A stretch of 13,947 nucleotides of DNA from Chitinophaga pinensis (GTDB lineage Bacteria > Bacteroidota > Bacteroidia > UKL13-3): assembly GCA_945876985.1 (NCBI GenBank), contig CAMCQX010000010.1, positions 1 to 13,947 on the forward strand, in the 5' to 3' direction. This document shows, piece by piece, positions 12,522 through 13,947 of this stretch (position 1 is the stretch's first letter; every line of letters starts with the position of its first letter). The position numbers and the translations under genes are program-made. Under the pieces are notes generated by a model. The model saw only the letters and a list, made by a program, of their open reading frames with translations, ran no database searches and was not told the origin of the DNA.

Positions 12522-13947
12522 TTTTAGCTAAGTTACGCGGTTGGTCTACATTACAGCCACGTAATACCGCTATGTGGTAACTTAATAATTGTAAAGGAAT
12601 AGTAGCTATTAATGGCAGTGAAGATTCTTCGCAAGCAGGAATATAAATCACGTGATCTACCATTTCGGCTATGTGTTTATCGCCTTCGGTTGCTATAGCA
12701 ATAACCACACCTTTTCGGGCTTTTACTTCCTGAATACTACTAACCACTTTTTCGTAATTATTATTTTGCGTAGCAATAAATACCACCGGCATTTCTTCAT
12801 CAATTAAAGCAATAGGACCATGTTTCATTTCAGCAGCAGGATAACCTTCAGCGTGTATGTATGAAATTTCTTTTAATTTTAAAGCACCTTCTAAAGCCAC
12901 CGGAAATCCGTAGCCTCTACCCAAATATAAAAAGTTTCTAGCATCTTTAAATTTAACAGCCAATTCCTTAATCAGTTCATTGGTTTGTAAAACCTTTTCT
13001 ATTTTTGCAGGAATGGTTTCTATTTCAGCAATCATTTCATGAAAACGATGTTTAGTTATCGATCCACGAATTTGAGCAATAGACAATGCCATTAAAGTTA
13101 AAGCGGTAACCTGAGCGGTAAATGCTTTGGTAGAAGCCACTCCTATTTCTGGTCCGGCATGTGTATAAGCACCCGCATCGGTTAAACGAGGAATAGATGA
13201 GCCCACTACATTACAAATTCCAAAGATAGTAGCACCTTTACTTTTTGCCAACTCTAAAGCAGCTAAAGTATCGGCAGTTTCACCACTTTGAGATATTGCT
13301 ATTACAAAATCGTTTTCGTCAATAATAGGATTTCTGTACCTGAATTCAGAGGCATATTCTACTTCAACTGGAATTCGTGCAAAGTCTTCAAATAAATATT
13401 CACCAACTAAGCCAGCATGCCATGAAGTTCCACATCCAACAATGATAATTCGTTTTAAATTTTTAAATTTATCTTCAAACTTATCAATTCCAGCCATGGT
13501 AATAATACCTTCACTTAATTGAATTCTACCACGGTATGAATCAAGAATAGAACGAGGTTGTTCAAAAATTTCTTTCATCATAAAATGCTCATAACCGCCT
13601 TTTTCAATACTTTCTAAGTTAATTTCTAACTCATGTATAAAAGGAGTTTTGATGGTATTATCAATTGTTTTTATGGTTAATTCTGTTCCTTTAATAATGG
13701 CTATTTCGCAATCGTTCAGGTAAACTACATTTCTTGTATATTCTACAATTGGAGTTGCATCGCTGGCAATAAAATGTTCGCCTTCGCCAATTCCTAACAC
13801 CATTGGACTTCCTTTACGAGCACCAATTAAATAATCGGGTGTGTTTTTACTTAAAATAACAATTGCATACGCACCAATAACCTGCGTTAAACTCATGCGC
13901 ACTGCTTCTTCAAAACTCACTTTATTATTTTTATGAATTTCTTCAAT
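12505..13947 (-). CDS. glmS: Glutamine-fructose-6-phosphate aminotransferase, C-terminal 480 residues (5' end outside window)
   Basis: Makes glucosamine-6-phosphate from fructose-6-phosphate and glutamine, the first step towards UDP-GlcNAc for peptidoglycan and LPS. The frame is open to base 13947 (IEEIHKNNK precedes the GTG at 13920, which is an internal Val), so about 130 N-terminal residues with the glutaminase Cys1 lie outside. Visible are the end of the glutaminase domain (GARKGSPMVLGIGEGEHFIA), the first SIS domain with VGCGTSWHAG, SQSGETADT and GPEIGVASTKAF, and the second SIS domain with GRGYGFPVALEGALKLKE and AEMKHGP. The C-terminus is the hallmark DQPRNLAKSVTVE with the catalytic Lys. 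No clear terminator follows; bases 12341-12504 hold only the doubtful small ORF and A/T-rich DNA. Confidence 0.97.
   Translation of the reverse strand: MEEIHKNNKVSFEEAVRMSLTQVIGAYAIVILSKNTPDYLIGARKGSPMVLGIGEGEHFIASDATPIVEYTRNVVYLNDCEIAIIKGTELTIKTIDNTIKTPFIHELEINLESIEKGGYEHFMMKEIFEQPRSILDSYRGRIQLSEGIITMAGIDKFEDKFKNLKRIIIVGCGTSWHAGLVGEYLFEDFARIPVEVEYASEFRYRNPIIDENDFVIAISQSGETADTLAALELAKSKGATIFGICNVVGSSIPRLTDAGAYTHAGPEIGVASTKAFTAQVTALTLMALSIAQIRGSITKHRFHEMIAEIETIPAKIEKVLQTNELIKELAVKFKDARNFLYLGRGYGFPVALEGALKLKEISYIHAEGYPAAEMKHGPIALIDEEMPVVFIATQNNNYEKVVSSIQEVKARKGVVIAIATEGDKHIAEMVDHVIYIPACEESSLPLIATIPLQLLSYHIAVLRGCNVDQPRNLAKSVTVE

Overview
The window is AT-rich DNA from a member of the Bacteroidota. 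The evidence is a large cell-surface protein with a type IX secretion (T9SS) C-terminal sorting domain, a Bacteroidota-style polysaccharide deacetylase, an LDH-like malate dehydrogenase, and several -7 promoter elements of the TAnnTTTG form. Nothing identifies the genus; codon use and protein families fit a free-living Chitinophagales/Sphingobacteriia/Flavobacteriia-like organism better than gut Bacteroides.

Left part (1-5664, plus strand): the 3' part of a giant repeat adhesin that enters from outside the window and stops at 3393, followed by a strong terminator. Next come a secreted YD/MORN-like repeat protein of unknown role (3509-4519) and malate dehydrogenase (4668-5609) with its own terminator.

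Middle part (5665-7757): a small conserved Bacteroidota protein of unknown function, then a DUF433/DUF5615 (PIN-like) type II toxin-antitoxin pair. A palindrome and a consensus -7 element lie directly before the antitoxin start. A truncated GIY-YIG endonuclease remnant lies on the minus strand against the toxin stop codon. A CAT-anticodon tRNA on the minus strand has a recognisable promoter and terminator, and a HAD phosphatase diverges from it.

Right part (7766-13947): a small minus-strand protein with a caspase-like His-Gly/Ser-Cys arrangement, divergent from a polysaccharide deacetylase; then purE. A perfect 27-bp inverted repeat forms a shared bidirectional terminator between purE and a minus-strand pair coding for an outer-membrane beta-barrel and a lipoprotein. 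Last is the C-terminal three quarters of glmS, running off the right edge.

Housekeeping genes (mdh, purE, glmS, tRNA) are interleaved with surface genes (adhesin, repeat protein, deacetylase, lipoprotein, barrel), and most genes seem to be separate transcription units. The only tight operons are the toxin-antitoxin pair (1-nt overlap) and the lipoprotein/barrel pair. No convincing large new system is present. The best leads are the stand-alone caspase-like protein, the toxin-antitoxin/GIY-YIG junction beside the tRNA, the domain nested inside the adhesin repeat, and the apparently leaderless promoters.
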